Shown here: one piece after another, positions 45,126-56,049 of the stretch
Position numbering within the stretch: position 1 is the first letter of the stretch
How the letters are laid out: the number at the start of each line of letters is the position of its first letter
From: Bordetella ansorpii
Lineage (GTDB): Bacteria; Pseudomonadota; Gammaproteobacteria; Burkholderiales; Burkholderiaceae_B
Length of the DNA stretch: 64,000 nucleotides
Assembly (NCBI RefSeq): GCF_900078315.1
Contig: NZ_FKBS01000014.1
Coordinates: 1,213,847 to 1,277,846, forward strand
Direction of reading: 5' to 3'
Program-made: the position numbers and the translations under genes
Notes under the pieces: generated by a model
Databases searched by the model: none
What the model saw: only the letters and a program-made list of their open reading frames with translations
Told to the model about the DNA's origin: nothing

Positions 45126-45488
45126 ATGAAACGCGCTATCTTTGCCCTGACGGGGTTTCTCGTTGCCGTGTCCGCCCTGCCGTCGCAGGCGCAGAATCTC
45201 GCCGCCGGGAAGGCGGTGTTCGACAAGATGAACTGTGCGTCGTGCCACGGCGCCGACGCCAAGACGGCGGTGCAGCCGGAATATCCCATCCTGGCCGGCC
45301 AGCACGCCGATTATCTGGCTCACGCGCTGAAGGCCTACAAGCGCGGCGGCTCGAACAGCCCGGCCACGGCCAACGTGCGCAAGAATCCCATCATGGGCGC
45401 CTTCGCCGCGCAGATGTCCGACCAGGACATCGCCGACGTGTCGGCGTGGCTGGCGTCGCAGCCTAGTGGATTAAGCGTCAGGAAGTAA
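45126..45488 (+). CDS. class I cytochrome c, periplasmic (second gene)
   Basis: This 120-residue cytochrome has a signal peptide (MKRAIFALTGFLVAVSALPS then QAQ), the haem site CASCH (Cys37, Cys40, His41), and a probable axial Met90 in NPIMGAFA. The C-terminal helix SDQDIADVSAWLASQP resembles that of the upstream gene, so the two likely arose by duplication. ATG 45126 is preferred; the open frame upstream overlaps the previous gene. An excellent terminator follows 27 nt after its stop. Confidence 0.9.
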   Translation: MKRAIFALTGFLVAVSALPSQAQNLAAGKAVFDKMNCASCHGADAKTAVQPEYPILAGQHADYLAHALKAYKRGGSNSPATANVRKNPIMGAFAAQMSDQDIADVSAWLASQPSGLSVRK

Positions 45489-45514
45489 GGTCGCTCCGTT
45501 GTCGCCATAAAGTA

Positions 45515-45538
45515 AAACCCCGCATTGCGGCGGGGTTT
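45515..45538. terminator. terminator after the cytochrome c operon
   Basis: AAACCCCGC (45515-45523) and GCGGGGTTT (45530-45538) pair perfectly around ATTGCG, with T-rich ends on both sides, so it may serve both the cytochrome operon and the convergent islet genes. Confidence 0.85.
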
Positions 45539-45557
45539 GTCGGCTTGGCAATGATGA

Positions 45558-45866
45558 TTAGCGGCGAGAGCCGGCCATCACGGAAATCTTGCCGTGCGCC
45601 TGCTCCCATTGGTCGACGCTGCGTGCTTTGGTGCGTAACGATTCGGCGCTCAATCCAGGTTTTGCCAGAGCGGCCTCTACGCGCTTGCGTGCTTCCTGCA
45701 ATCGGGTTGTGATTTGCTTGCTGGCAAGCGTTCTGGCCGACAGGATCAAACCATTGGCCGGCTCAGCCTTGCGCGCCCGGCGCAACGGCTTACGCATGTC
45801 GTCTTCCTCGACGCGAGACTTTTTGCGTTCGGCGTGATCTTTGATGAACCGATGAAACTCGGACAT
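45558..45866 (-). CDS. 102-residue basic protein of unknown function, low-G+C islet
   Basis: I do not recognise the family. The protein starts MSEFHRFIKDHAERKKSRVEE, is rich in Lys, Arg and Glu, and is predicted to be mostly helical, with a long helix at LASKQITTRLQEARKRVEAA. There is no signal peptide or membrane segment. A good Shine-Dalgarno (AAGGAG) lies 5 nt before the ATG. It is 36 nt downstream of the GNAT-like gene in the same direction. Both genes have visibly lower G+C than all neighbours, which suggests recent acquisition. A DNA- or protein-binding partner of the upstream protein is one possibility. Confidence 0.65.
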   Translation of the reverse strand: MSEFHRFIKDHAERKKSRVEEDDMRKPLRRARKAEPANGLILSARTLASKQITTRLQEARKRVEAALAKPGLSAESLRTKARSVDQWEQAHGKISVMAGSRR

Positions 45867-45902
45867 GTTTTCTCCTTCGGAGGCTTCTATTTTACGGAAG
45901 CC

Positions 45903-46409
45903 TTAAGTCAATTTAAACATGGCAGAGGCCGATCTGCCTCGTAGTTTCATAGACCTGAAACCAAATGTCCGGTAGTAAGGAATGAGTTCCGGCAAAGGGT
46001 CGTCGATTACGATGCGTTTCGAATCCCAGATTGCCGCTATCGCTTCGAGGGTTACGTCCATGACGGACATCGCCACGCCGGCTGGTACGAGGTCTCGATC
46101 CTTTTCTACGACCAGCAAGCTCGTGTGCAGGCCCCGGCGACTGACTCGGATCAGTGCTAACAGACAGATGCGGTTTTCCACTTCAATGCCGACAAAGCAG
46201 CTTTGCGAATAGCTCCTGCATCGTCTGACGGCTCGGCTCCAATCAATGTGTACCTCCGGCCAATGCTGTACGGCGCGACGGACTTTGGCGCGGTCAATGA
46301 TACGCAGGCGAGGTGGGGGCGATACCGCCCAGATTTCCGCTGCTCTGGACTCTGCCAAGGCTAGCGCTTGGCCAACCAGGCTATGAAACTCGGTACGGTT
46401 GACGGGCAC
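45903..46409 (-). CDS. 168-residue GNAT-like protein, low-G+C islet
   Basis: The fold is suggested by IEVENRICLLALIRVSRRGL (a beta-strand pair) and by the end LIPYYRTFGFRSMKLRGRSA, which looks like the closing YYxxxGF strand-helix of GNAT acetyltransferases. The middle PAGVAMSVMDVTLEAIAAIW takes the place of the acetyl-CoA loop but lacks a clear R/QxxGxG, so activity is uncertain. The start appears to be GTG at 46409, with no Shine-Dalgarno. A weak promoter (TTGATA, 15 nt, TATAGG at 46473-46447, minus) lies upstream. It may form a two-gene module with the small basic protein; a toxin-antitoxin role is a guess. Confidence 0.6.
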   Translation of the reverse strand: MPVNRTEFHSLVGQALALAESRAAEIWAVSPPPRLRIIDRAKVRRAVQHWPEVHIDWSRAVRRCRSYSQSCFVGIEVENRICLLALIRVSRRGLHTSLLVVEKDRDLVPAGVAMSVMDVTLEAIAAIWDSKRIVIDDPLPELIPYYRTFGFRSMKLRGRSASAMFKLT

Positions 46410-46514
46410 TGTTGGCGAGGCGGTTGGGCTGAGAGCGGAGCGTCAGCCTATATTCACACCCCGTGATTATCAAGACATCCAGGACCAATCGATCCCTGCC
46501 GGGAGCCGACTTGC

Positions 46515-46940
46515 TTACTTGCCGGCCCGTTGCCGGATCAGCTCGATATACGCGTCGCTGTCCAGCGGCGTGCCCAGGCGCTGCGCTTCCCAGACCACCT
46601 GCCCCAGACAGTCCATGATGTCGTGGGCGGCCTGGTGGGCATCGCTGCGCGCCACCAGTTGCTGGTAGGCCGCCCGGATGCCGCGCGGATGGTCGATGGA
46701 CAGTTGCTCGGCAATGGCCAGGTGCATCGACAGGTGCAGGAAGGGATTGGTGCGGCCTTTCTCGACCGGGTATTCCTCTTCCATCGCGCCGGGGCTTTCC
46801 AGGTCGGCGTGGTATTCGGGGTGTTCGATCATCCAGTCCAGCGCCATGGCTTCCAGCGGCGTCAGCACTTCGTTGGCCCGGTGCTTGCGCCAGGATTGGA
46901 TGAAGAATTCGCGAACCTGTTCGCGGGAAGGATTGAACAT
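46515..46940 (-). CDS. DUF1841 family protein
   Basis: This 141-residue cytoplasmic protein has the DUF1841 pattern: [20 protein letters not shown] at the start, [17 protein letters not shown] near 40, and [19 protein letters not shown] near 78. The C-terminal [20 protein letters not shown] contains conserved His and Asp residues, suggesting a metal site, but function is unknown. ATG 46940 is chosen; the longer frame upstream is out of register with the family. In related genomes this gene lies near cytochrome c genes, and the islet at 45558-46409 appears to have separated them here. Confidence 0.88.
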   Translation of the reverse strand: MFNPSREQVREFFIQSWRKHRANEVLTPLEAMALDWMIEHPEYHADLESPGAMEEEYPVEKGRTNPFLHLSMHLAIAEQLSIDHPRGIRAAYQQLVARSDAHQAAHDIMDCLGQVVWEAQRLGTPLDSDAYIELIRQRAGK

Positions 46941-47094
46941 CGGGGGTCCAACCGGCGCCGGGCGCCGGGCAATGCGGTCAGGGAACGTCCATTTTACGCC
47001 CTCGGTTTGCACGAAGCCGGACCGTGCCGGGCCGCGACAGGCTGGGCCGCTCACAGGGCGAGATAGAATGGCTGGATTCCGCCCTGGAGCATCC

Positions 47095-48351
47095 ATGTCT
47101 TACCAACACGTCAAGGTTCCCGCCGAGGGCGGGAAGATCACGGTCGGCGCGGATGGCGCGCTGGCCGTCCCCGATCAGGTCGTCATTCCCTACATCGAAG
47201 GCGATGGCACCGGCGCCGACATCACGCCCGTGATGATCCACGTCGTCGACGCCGCCGTGAAGAAGGCCTACGGCGGCAGCCGCCGGATCCACTGGATGGA
47301 AGTCTATGCCGGCGAGAAGGCCACGCGCGTCTACGGCGCCGACACCTGGCTGCCCGAAGAGACGCTGCAGATCGTCCGCGACTACGTGGTCTCGTTCAAG
47401 GGCCCGCTGGCCGTGCCCACCAGCGGCGGCATCCGCTCGCTGAACGTGGCGCTGCGCCAGCAGCTCGACCTGTACGCGTGTGTGCGGCCGGTGCGCTATT
47501 TCCATGGCGTGCCTTCGCCCGTGCGCCAGCCCGAGAAGACCAACATGGTCATCTTCCGCGAGAACTCCGAAGACCTGTACGCGGGGATCGAGTACAAGGC
47601 CGAGTCCGAGCAGGCCCGGCAGCTCATCGGCTTCCTGCAGGACAAGCTGGGCGTGAAGAAGATCCGTTTCCCCGAGACTTCGGCCATCGGCATCAAGCCG
47701 GTATCGCGCCAGGGTACGCAGCGCCTGGTGCGCAAGGCAATCCAGTACGCGCTGGACCACGACCGCTCCTCCGTCACGCTGGTGCACAAGGGCAACCTGA
47801 TGCAGTTCACCGAGGGCGGCTTCCGCGACTGGGGCTATGCCCTGGCGCGCGAAGAGTTCGGTGCCACGGTGATCGACGGCGGCCCGTGGTGCCGCCTGAA
47901 GAACCCGCGCACGGGCCGCGACGTGCTCATCAAGGACGTCTATGCCGACGCCTTCATGCAGCGCAGCCTGCTGCGTCCGGCCGAATTCGACGTGATCGCC
48001 ACGCTGAACCAGAACGGCGACTACATCTCGGATGCCGTGTCGGCCCAGGTGGGCGGCGTGGGCATCGCCCCGGGCGCCAACGTGTCCGACACCGTGGCCA
48101 TGTTCGAGGCCACGCACGGCACCGCGCACAAGTACGCCGGCAAGGACTACGTGAACCCCGGCTCGGAAATCCTGTCCGCCGAGATGATGTTGCGCCACAT
48201 GGGCTGGACCGAGGCCGCCGACCTGATCATCTCCAGCATGGAGAAGACCTTCAAGACCAAGACCGTCACCTATGACTTCGCCCGCCTGCTCGAAGGCGCG
48301 AACCAGGTGTCCTGCTCGGGATTCGGGCGGGCGATGATCGATAACATGTGA
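47095..48351 (+). CDS. icd: isocitrate dehydrogenase (NADP), homodimeric type
   Basis: This 418-residue TCA-cycle enzyme converts isocitrate to 2-oxoglutarate with NADP. The substrate phosphate-binding region is [14 protein letters not shown], with the regulatory Ser (E. coli Ser113) in place. [13 protein letters not shown] and [14 protein letters not shown] (E. coli Lys230 region) follow, and [21 protein letters not shown] holds the metal Asp residues (shortened here). The start gives [12 protein letters not shown]. It is followed by an unrelated monomeric isocitrate dehydrogenase gene on the same strand. Confidence 0.96.
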   Translation: MSYQHVKVPAEGGKITVGADGALAVPDQVVIPYIEGDGTGADITPVMIHVVDAAVKKAYGGSRRIHWMEVYAGEKATRVYGADTWLPEETLQIVRDYVVSFKGPLAVPTSGGIRSLNVALRQQLDLYACVRPVRYFHGVPSPVRQPEKTNMVIFRENSEDLYAGIEYKAESEQARQLIGFLQDKLGVKKIRFPETSAIGIKPVSRQGTQRLVRKAIQYALDHDRSSVTLVHKGNLMQFTEGGFRDWGYALAREEFGATVIDGGPWCRLKNPRTGRDVLIKDVYADAFMQRSLLRPAEFDVIATLNQNGDYISDAVSAQVGGVGIAPGANVSDTVAMFEATHGTAHKYAGKDYVNPGSEILSAEMMLRHMGWTEAADLIISSMEKTFKTKTVTYDFARLLEGANQVSCSGFGRAMIDNM

Positions 48352-48501
48352 TGTCATTCCGCTGACATCGCTGGCGAGGTAGAAATGGGGTCGCGTCCTG
48401 GCGGCGTGGCCCTTCCGGCCTTCGGGCGGCAGCAGGCCCGGGGCGAGGGTGGGGGGGTGATTTTTTACCGCGCCATCCAGACCCGAGCGTTTCCGGGCGA
48501 A

Positions 48502-48534
48502 TTGCTGCATAATTGAAGGTCTTATATAAGACCT
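48502..48534 (+). promoter_or_regulatory. promoter with overlapping 18-bp palindrome before monomeric idh
   Basis: TTGCTG (48502-48507) and TATAAG (48525-48530) are 17 nt apart. The perfect palindrome AGGTCTTATATAAGACCT (48517-48534) covers the -10 element, a position for repression by a GntR-like or similar dimer. The start codon is 72 nt downstream. Confidence 0.75.
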
Positions 48535-48596
48535 GAATTCCCGGGCTGCGCCATCCGGCGGGACGGGCGGCCGCTTTTCCTGATCCATCAAGGTAA

Positions 48597-50834
<2,238 letters not shown>

Positions 50835-51137
50835 CAGCCGAAAAGCTCGGGCGGGCTGTTTGCCTGCCTGAGCCGGTAAGGTAGCGTGTCTCGAAACCCC
50901 CGACAGGTCCGCCTGCCGGGGTTTCTTTTTATGCGGTGTCGTGGCTTGCGGGCCGCGCTGGCGTGTTGCGACCCAGGCGTGACCGTCTCGCTGCCTGCCT
51001 GAAATGGAACGTCGCAATTCAGGCGCGGGATCGGCTGGGATGGCCGTCGCCGTCACGCGATAATCGCCTGGAGCATGAAATGGCATGCATGGCGCGTCGG
51101 TGAAGTCCCGATGCGGCCGTTCAACAGGTGACAGCAG
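50835..51137. other. 303-bp intergenic region after monomeric idh
   Basis: It contains the idh terminator (50893-50930) and then about 200 bp with no gene and no clear repeat. A GATAAT at 51059-51064 may be part of the promoter for the 221-residue gene. Confidence 0.6.
50893..50930 (+). terminator. terminator after monomeric idh
   Basis: GAAACCCC (50893-50900) and GGGGTTTC (50918-50925) pair, with an inner CAGG/CCTG stem and a T5 tail at 50926-50930. Confidence 0.92.
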
Positions 51138-51803
51138 ATGAAGAAGATACTCTCCGCGCTGATGGGTGCGCTGGACACGAACGCGGGCGATGCGGCCTCG
51201 CCGCCGAAGCCGCCGCAAAGCGTTCCCGCGGGTGCGATGCTGTATTCCATGCCGACCATCGCCATGGACGACATCGAGTTCGAGAAGCCCGCTGGCGAGC
51301 GTGTCGAGGGGGCGCCCCAGTTTCATGAGGACGAATGGGCGCAACTCGAGTTTTTCCCGAAGCACCGCCTGCCCGAGGTGCAACGGCTGCTGGGCGAACT
51401 CAAGGCCTTCGATGCCGAGCATCGCGTCGAGCATGGCTGGCGGCAGATCCATCAGCGCGATCTCGCGCGCGAGCCCCTGGACGTATCCCTGGCAGATATC
51501 GAAGGCGGTCTCGGCGGGCAGGGGCGTCCGGCGCCGATCCTGACGACGGCTTCGCGGCCGCTGGGGCAGGTGAAGGATGGCTTCAGCGTGGAGCTGGGCA
51601 CCAACGCCTACCTTTATGGCCTGCGGCAAGAAGGGCGGATTACCGTGCTTGCCGCGTCGCTGCAGGGCGCCGACGACATGCTGCTGACGCGCGCGTTCAC
51701 GGCGCTGAGCAGGCAGTCTGGACTGGTGCTGGTGGACTGGCGGCAGCAGTTCCTGCTGGTGGGCGTCGACGGCGAAGGGCTGATCGAGGTGTGGCGGCCC
51801 TGA
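51138..51803 (+). CDS. 221-residue protein of unknown function
   Basis: I do not recognise the family. The N-terminus MKKILSALMGALDTNAGDAA is followed by a Pro/Ala-rich stretch (SPPKPPQSVPAGAM), and the body is soluble. FHEDEWAQLEFFPKHRLPEV, HGWRQIHQRDLAREPLDVSL and LVLVDWRQQFLLVGVDGEGL are the most distinctive segments. No signal peptide is convincing. ACAGGTGACAGCAG precedes the ATG; a weak Shine-Dalgarno is possible. It stands alone between the idh terminator and the convergent YkgJ gene. Confidence 0.65.
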   Translation: MKKILSALMGALDTNAGDAASPPKPPQSVPAGAMLYSMPTIAMDDIEFEKPAGERVEGAPQFHEDEWAQLEFFPKHRLPEVQRLLGELKAFDAEHRVEHGWRQIHQRDLAREPLDVSLADIEGGLGGQGRPAPILTTASRPLGQVKDGFSVELGTNAYLYGLRQEGRITVLAASLQGADDMLLTRAFTALSRQSGLVLVDWRQQFLLVGVDGEGLIEVWRP

Positions 51804-51866
51804 CGCCTGCCCGCTCCATGGGACCGGTACCGAAACGCCGCGCGGCAGCGGCGGGCGCCCGGCGAA

Positions 51867-52148
51867 TCACGCAGGCGCGGTCGCGCGTTCCAGATCCGTC
51901 AGCCAGGAAATGGCGTGTTCGCGGTCCGATCCGCACATGTCCGCCGATGGCTGCAGGCTGCCGCAGAAGCCGGGGCGCTCTGGCTTGCCGAACACCAGGC
52001 ACAGATTGTCTTCCCCTAGCTGTATGCACCGGACGCCCGCGGGTTTCCCGTTGGGCATGCCCGGGATCGGGCTGGTGATCGATGGGGCGATGCAGCAGGC
52101 GCCGCAGCCCAGCCTACAGGCCAGTGCGTCGCCTTTCAGGTCTTGCAT
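51867..52148 (-). CDS. YkgJ-family Cys-cluster protein
   Basis: This 93-residue protein has eight Cys: Cys11, 15, 18, 19, 41, 50, 62 and 72 (CRLGCGACC at the N-terminus). This is the YkgJ zinc/iron-chelating pattern. No enzymatic role is known. It is the last gene of a minus-strand operon with the YdcF-like gene (8 nt between) and the heptosyltransferase gene. A role in iron-sulfur or metal handling is possible from the Cys pattern. Confidence 0.88.
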   Translation of the reverse strand: MQDLKGDALACRLGCGACCIAPSITSPIPGMPNGKPAGVRCIQLGEDNLCLVFGKPERPGFCGSLQPSADMCGSDREHAISWLTDLERATAPA

Positions 52149-52156
52149 GGCGCGTC

Positions 52157-52924
52157 CTACACCCAGCCGCGCAGCCAGTAGACGAACAGGCCCGCGTACT
52201 CCTTGATGATCGAGCGGCTGGCATCGAAGGCGCGTTCATTGGGAATCCAGGGTGCGACCGAGCCGTCGGCCGGCAACAGGATTTGTGGCGGGGCCGGGGC
52301 GGCGATGGCTTCGACGCCTTGCTTGGAGAACGCCGCCATGGCACGAGGCATGTGCAGGGCCGAGGTGACCAGCAGTACCTTGTGGATCTCGTGCTGTTTC
52401 AGGGTTTCTTCCGTCAGCGCCGCGTTCTCGTAGGTGGTGCGGCTGGCGTTTTCCAGGATGAGGGCCTCTTCGGGAACGCCGCTCTGGCGCATCTGGTGCG
52501 CCATGCCGCGGGCTTCGCTGACGTCGCCTTCCAGGGCGCCGCCCGACAGCACCACCTTGGGCGCGCGGCCAGCGCGATACAGGTCGGTGGCGGCGTCCAC
52601 CCGCACCACCGCCTTGTCGCGGTCATAGGGCAGGAACCAGTTGGCGCGGCCATTGGCGGTATTGCCGCCCAGGACCACGATGGCATCGGCTTCGGGCATC
52701 TGCGCGGCGGACTGGTAGGGATAGCGCTGTTCCAGCGCGCCGCCCAGCCAGACCGAGGTGGCGGGCAGGGACCAGGCGGCCGCCCAGATGACGCCTGCCG
52801 CGGCCAGCGCCATGCCGGTCCGGCGCACGCGGCGGAACAGGCCCAGCACCAGTCCGAGCGCCACCAGCGTCAGGCAGAGATTCAGGGGAATGATCAGGTT
52901 TGCGAGAAACGTCGACATAGTCAT
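52157..52924 (-). CDS. YdcF/ElyC-like DUF218 envelope protein
   Basis: This 255-residue inner-membrane protein has two N-terminal helices ([20 protein letters not shown] and [20 protein letters not shown]), then a DUF218 Rossmann-like domain. The domain contains [20 protein letters not shown] and the conserved VVLSGG and [11 protein letters not shown] motifs. ElyC of E. coli, of this family, affects peptidoglycan and lipid carrier metabolism. It lies between the YkgJ gene and a heptosyltransferase gene, which fits a cell-envelope role. Its exact reaction is unknown. Confidence 0.88.
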   Translation of the reverse strand: MTMSTFLANLIIPLNLCLTLVALGLVLGLFRRVRRTGMALAAAGVIWAAAWSLPATSVWLGGALEQRYPYQSAAQMPEADAIVVLGGNTANGRANWFLPYDRDKAVVRVDAATDLYRAGRAPKVVLSGGALEGDVSEARGMAHQMRQSGVPEEALILENASRTTYENAALTEETLKQHEIHKVLLVTSALHMPRAMAAFSKQGVEAIAAPAPPQILLPADGSVAPWIPNERAFDASRSIIKEYAGLFVYWLRGWV

Positions 52925-52942
52925 GGGCGCAATCTTATCTGC

Positions 52943-53911
52943 TCAAGCGCTTGCGAGCAGGCGCAGGACCTGGGTTCGGACCGCATCGGGGGGGGGCCAG
53001 TTCCCGTCCGAGCCCAGGCACGACGCCGTGGGTGACCACGGGCCGGTACGCTCGGGCTGGGTGACGCCGAACAGTGTCAACTGGCGCGCGCCGACGGCGG
53101 CGGCGATGTGCGACACACCCGAATCGTTGCAGACGACCAGCGCGGCCTGCCGGGCCAGCGCGGCGAAGGCGCCCAGCGACAGCGGGGGCAGCCTCTGCGC
53201 GGTAGGGGCGTTGCGGCGCGCTTGCTCGGCCTCGGCGGGCGGTGGGCACATCGCCACCGCGTGGCCGTCCGCCTGCAGGGCGCGGGTGAGGGCGTCGAAT
53301 TCCGGCCAGACCTTGACGCGGCCCCGGTGCAGGCCGGTGGCGGTGGGGGCGATCAGCACCATCGGCCGGCCGGCCAGTCCGCTGTCTTGCAGCGCCGCCT
53401 GCGCGGCCTGCCGGTGCGCCTCGGTCAGGGGAAGGTCCAGGGTGGGGCCGGGTTCGGCGGGGCCCTGGGGCAGGTTCCACAGCCCAAGCGCCGTGCGCGA
53501 CAGGTGATACCAGGATTGCACGGCGTGCAGCGAGGCGGTGGGCTTGGCCACCGGCCAGCGCAGCAGCACACTGCGGCCATCGTCGCGGTAGCCGGCGCCG
53601 GCCACGCCCGCCAGCCGGAATACCGCCGCGCTGGACAGCGAATCGGGCAGCAGCAGTCCGCGGGCGTTGCGCGCCCGGGCGCCCAGGCCGCGGCGGTGGG
53701 CCGCCACGGTGGCCCGGTCGGCCTTCCACTTGCCCGACATGGGCAGGAAGTCCTGCGTGGAAATCCCCGCCAGCAGGTCGCGAGCCCAGGGGCGGGCGCA
53801 CAGCACCAGGGGAACTCCGGTTGCCTGCAACAGCCGCAGGCTGGGCAGGCTCATGCAGACATCGCCCACCCAATTGGGCAATCTCAGGTACAAACAGGAA
53901 ATCTCGGTCAT
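52943..53911 (-). CDS. glycosyltransferase family 9 (ADP-heptose:LPS heptosyltransferase-like)
   Basis: This 322-residue cytoplasmic enzyme adds heptose to lipooligosaccharide. It begins CLYLRLPNWVGDVCMSLPSL, the family-9 donor-side motif, and has VCNDSGVSHIAAAVGARQLT near residue 255, the typical ADP-heptose contact. The MSGKWKADRATVAA segment near 75 and PTATGLHRGRVKVWPEF near 185 also agree. It is WaaF-like but not certainly WaaF. It is the first gene of the minus-strand operon, divergent from msbA, so both genes of lipid A-core export and synthesis share a region. Confidence 0.88.
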   Translation of the reverse strand: MTEISCLYLRLPNWVGDVCMSLPSLRLLQATGVPLVLCARPWARDLLAGISTQDFLPMSGKWKADRATVAAHRRGLGARARNARGLLLPDSLSSAAVFRLAGVAGAGYRDDGRSVLLRWPVAKPTASLHAVQSWYHLSRTALGLWNLPQGPAEPGPTLDLPLTEAHRQAAQAALQDSGLAGRPMVLIAPTATGLHRGRVKVWPEFDALTRALQADGHAVAMCPPPAEAEQARRNAPTAQRLPPLSLGAFAALARQAALVVCNDSGVSHIAAAVGARQLTLFGVTQPERTGPWSPTASCLGSDGNWPPPDAVRTQVLRLLASA

Positions 53912-54013
53912 GGATCGGCGCCGGGGCGCGTTGGGGAAAAGGAACAGAGCGGGCCGTCCGCGCCCCGTCGGGCCGGTACAATCGCCGCACAATTGTATTA
54001 AAGCGAGTTTGCT

Positions 54014-55789
54014 TTGACTTCTGCTTCGCGCTACGCGTCCGCCGGCAGCGAGCCGGTACGCGCCACACTCTGGAAGCGCATCTACAGCCGGGTCGGTTCC
54101 CATTGGAAGCGGCTGGTGTTGACGTTGCTGCTGATGGCGGTGGCCGCGGGTACGCAACCCTTGCTGGCCGTCATCATGAAGCCGTTGCTGGACGACGGTT
54201 TTTCGGGCGCCAAACCCTACTACATCTGGGCGATTCCCATCGCCGTGGTCGCGCTCATCATGGTGCGCGGCATCACCAACTTCTTCAGCGACTACCTGCT
54301 GGCCTGGGTGGCGAACAAGGTGTTGCTGCAGTTGCGCGGCGACATGTTCGATCGCCTGTTGCGCCTGCCCGACGCCGACTTCAAGCGGGGCGACACCGGC
54401 CGCCTGCTCAACCGTTTCACGGTGGACGCGGGCAATGTCACCAGCTATGCCACCGAGGTCATCACCACGCTGATCAAGGAAACCCTGGTCGTCATCGCGC
54501 TGATCTGCGTGCTGCTGTATATGTCGTGGGCGCTGACGGCGATCGTGCTGGTCATCATGCCGGTCTGCATCCTGGTGATGCGCGCCTTCATCCGCCGCCT
54601 GCGCCGCATCAGCCGCGAAACCGTCAACATGAACGCCGAACTGACCCGGGTGGTCAGCGAAGGCATCGACGGCCAGCGCGTCATCAAGCTGTTCGACGGC
54701 TATGCCACCGAGCGCAAGCGTTTCGAGTTCGTCAGTTCGCGCCTGCGCCGTTTCGCCATGCGCACGGCCACGGCCGACGCAGCCCTCACGCCGATCACCC
54801 AGCTGTTCGTCTCGGTGGCGCTGGGCGTGGTCATCGCCGTGGCGCTGAGCCAGGCCCAGAGCGGCGCCCTGACGGTGGGCAGCTTCGCCTCGTTCATCAC
54901 CGCGCTGGCCCAGATCTTCGACCCCATCAAGCGCCTGACCAACGTGGCCGGCAAGATGCAGAAGATGCTGGTGGCCGCCGAAAGCGTGTTCACCCTGATC
55001 GACCAGGTGCCCGAGACGGATACCGGCACGCGCCAGTTGGCCCAGCCGGTGCGTGGCGCCATCGAGTTCCGCGAAGTGTCGCATCGCTTCCCCGACGCCG
55101 AGCGCGATACGGTCAGCAGCGTGTCGTTCCGCATCGAGCCGGGCCAGACGGTGGCCCTGGTGGGCCGCTCCGGCAGCGGCAAAACCACGATCGCCAACAT
55201 GCTGCCGCGTTTCGTGTCACCGACCGCGGGCCAGATCCTGATCGACGGGGTGCCGCTGAGCGACGTGTCGCTGCATTCGTTGCGCACCAACCTGTCGCTG
55301 GTCAGCCAGGACGTGATGATGTTCGACGACACCATCGCGGCCAACGTGGGTTACGGGGCACTGGGCGAAGCCGACGAGGCGCGCATCCGCGAGGCCCTGA
55401 AGGACGCCAATCTGCTGGAATTCGTGGAGTCGCTGCCCGACGGCCTGCAGTCGCCGGTGGGCGAGAAGGCAGCGCGCCTGTCCGGCGGCCAGCGGCAACG
55501 CCTGGCGATCGCGCGCGCGCTGATCAAGAACGCGCCCGTCCTGATCCTGGACGAAGCCACCTCGGCGCTGGACAACGAGTCCGAGCGGCAGGTGCAGTCG
55601 TCGCTGGAGCGCCTGATGCAGGGCCGCAGCACGCTGGTCATTGCGCATCGCCTGTCCACGGTGCAGAACGCGGACCGCATCATCGTGCTGGATGCCGGCC
55701 GGATTGCCGAGCAGGGCACCCATGCCGAGCTGCTGGCGCAGGGGGGCTTGTACGCGTCGCTCTACAACATGCAATTCCGCGAAGCTTGA
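54014..55789 (+). CDS. msbA: lipid A flippase MsbA
   Basis: This 591-residue ABC exporter half-transporter flips lipid A-core across the inner membrane. Six helices in the first 320 residues are followed by the ATPase: Walker A GRSGSGKTT near 378, signature [15 protein letters not shown] near 485, and Walker B LILDEATSALD near 507. A start at TTG 54014 is the only in-frame choice that keeps SASRYASAGSE; no ATG or GTG lies upstream in frame. The ribosome-binding site is poor, so expression may be modest. The TACAAT at 53977-53982 is a likely -10. Confidence 0.92.
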   Translation: MTSASRYASAGSEPVRATLWKRIYSRVGSHWKRLVLTLLLMAVAAGTQPLLAVIMKPLLDDGFSGAKPYYIWAIPIAVVALIMVRGITNFFSDYLLAWVANKVLLQLRGDMFDRLLRLPDADFKRGDTGRLLNRFTVDAGNVTSYATEVITTLIKETLVVIALICVLLYMSWALTAIVLVIMPVCILVMRAFIRRLRRISRETVNMNAELTRVVSEGIDGQRVIKLFDGYATERKRFEFVSSRLRRFAMRTATADAALTPITQLFVSVALGVVIAVALSQAQSGALTVGSFASFITALAQIFDPIKRLTNVAGKMQKMLVAAESVFTLIDQVPETDTGTRQLAQPVRGAIEFREVSHRFPDAERDTVSSVSFRIEPGQTVALVGRSGSGKTTIANMLPRFVSPTAGQILIDGVPLSDVSLHSLRTNLSLVSQDVMMFDDTIAANVGYGALGEADEARIREALKDANLLEFVESLPDGLQSPVGEKAARLSGGQRQRLAIARALIKNAPVLILDEATSALDNESERQVQSSLERLMQGRSTLVIAHRLSTVQNADRIIVLDAGRIAEQGTHAELLAQGGLYASLYNMQFREA

Positions 55790-55899
55790 GAGCATGACAA
55801 CTTTCGCGGTATTGCCTGTGTTGTTTCCATGCCAATTCTGCAGTGCAGCATAAGACGTAAACGTAACCGTAATATCTCGTAGTTATTGCTCTATGGCAG

Positions 55900-55924
55900 G
55901 GATCGCACCTTACTGGGGCGGTCC
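55900..55924 (+). terminator. candidate terminator downstream of msbA
   Basis: GGATCGC (55900-55906) can pair with GCGGTCC (55918-55924) with one G-U, followed by TTTGCATTATTT. The loop is 11 nt. It lies 111 nt after the msbA stop. Confidence 0.35.
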
Positions 55925-56049
55925 TTTGCATTATTTGGTTTCGTTTTGAGCATTTGAGTTGTAATGGTTTCCAGCCAGATCCCTAGGCTTTGAGGGGTGG
56001 CAGATTTCGGTCTGCTGAATTCTCTTCGAACCTCATGTGGAACAGCGCG

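Noticed and set aside
48350-48369. Hairpin GATGTCA/TGACATC at the icd stop as an intrinsic terminator
   Set aside because: The stem is perfect but starts inside the stop codon and has no T-tract, so it is too weak to call as a terminator.
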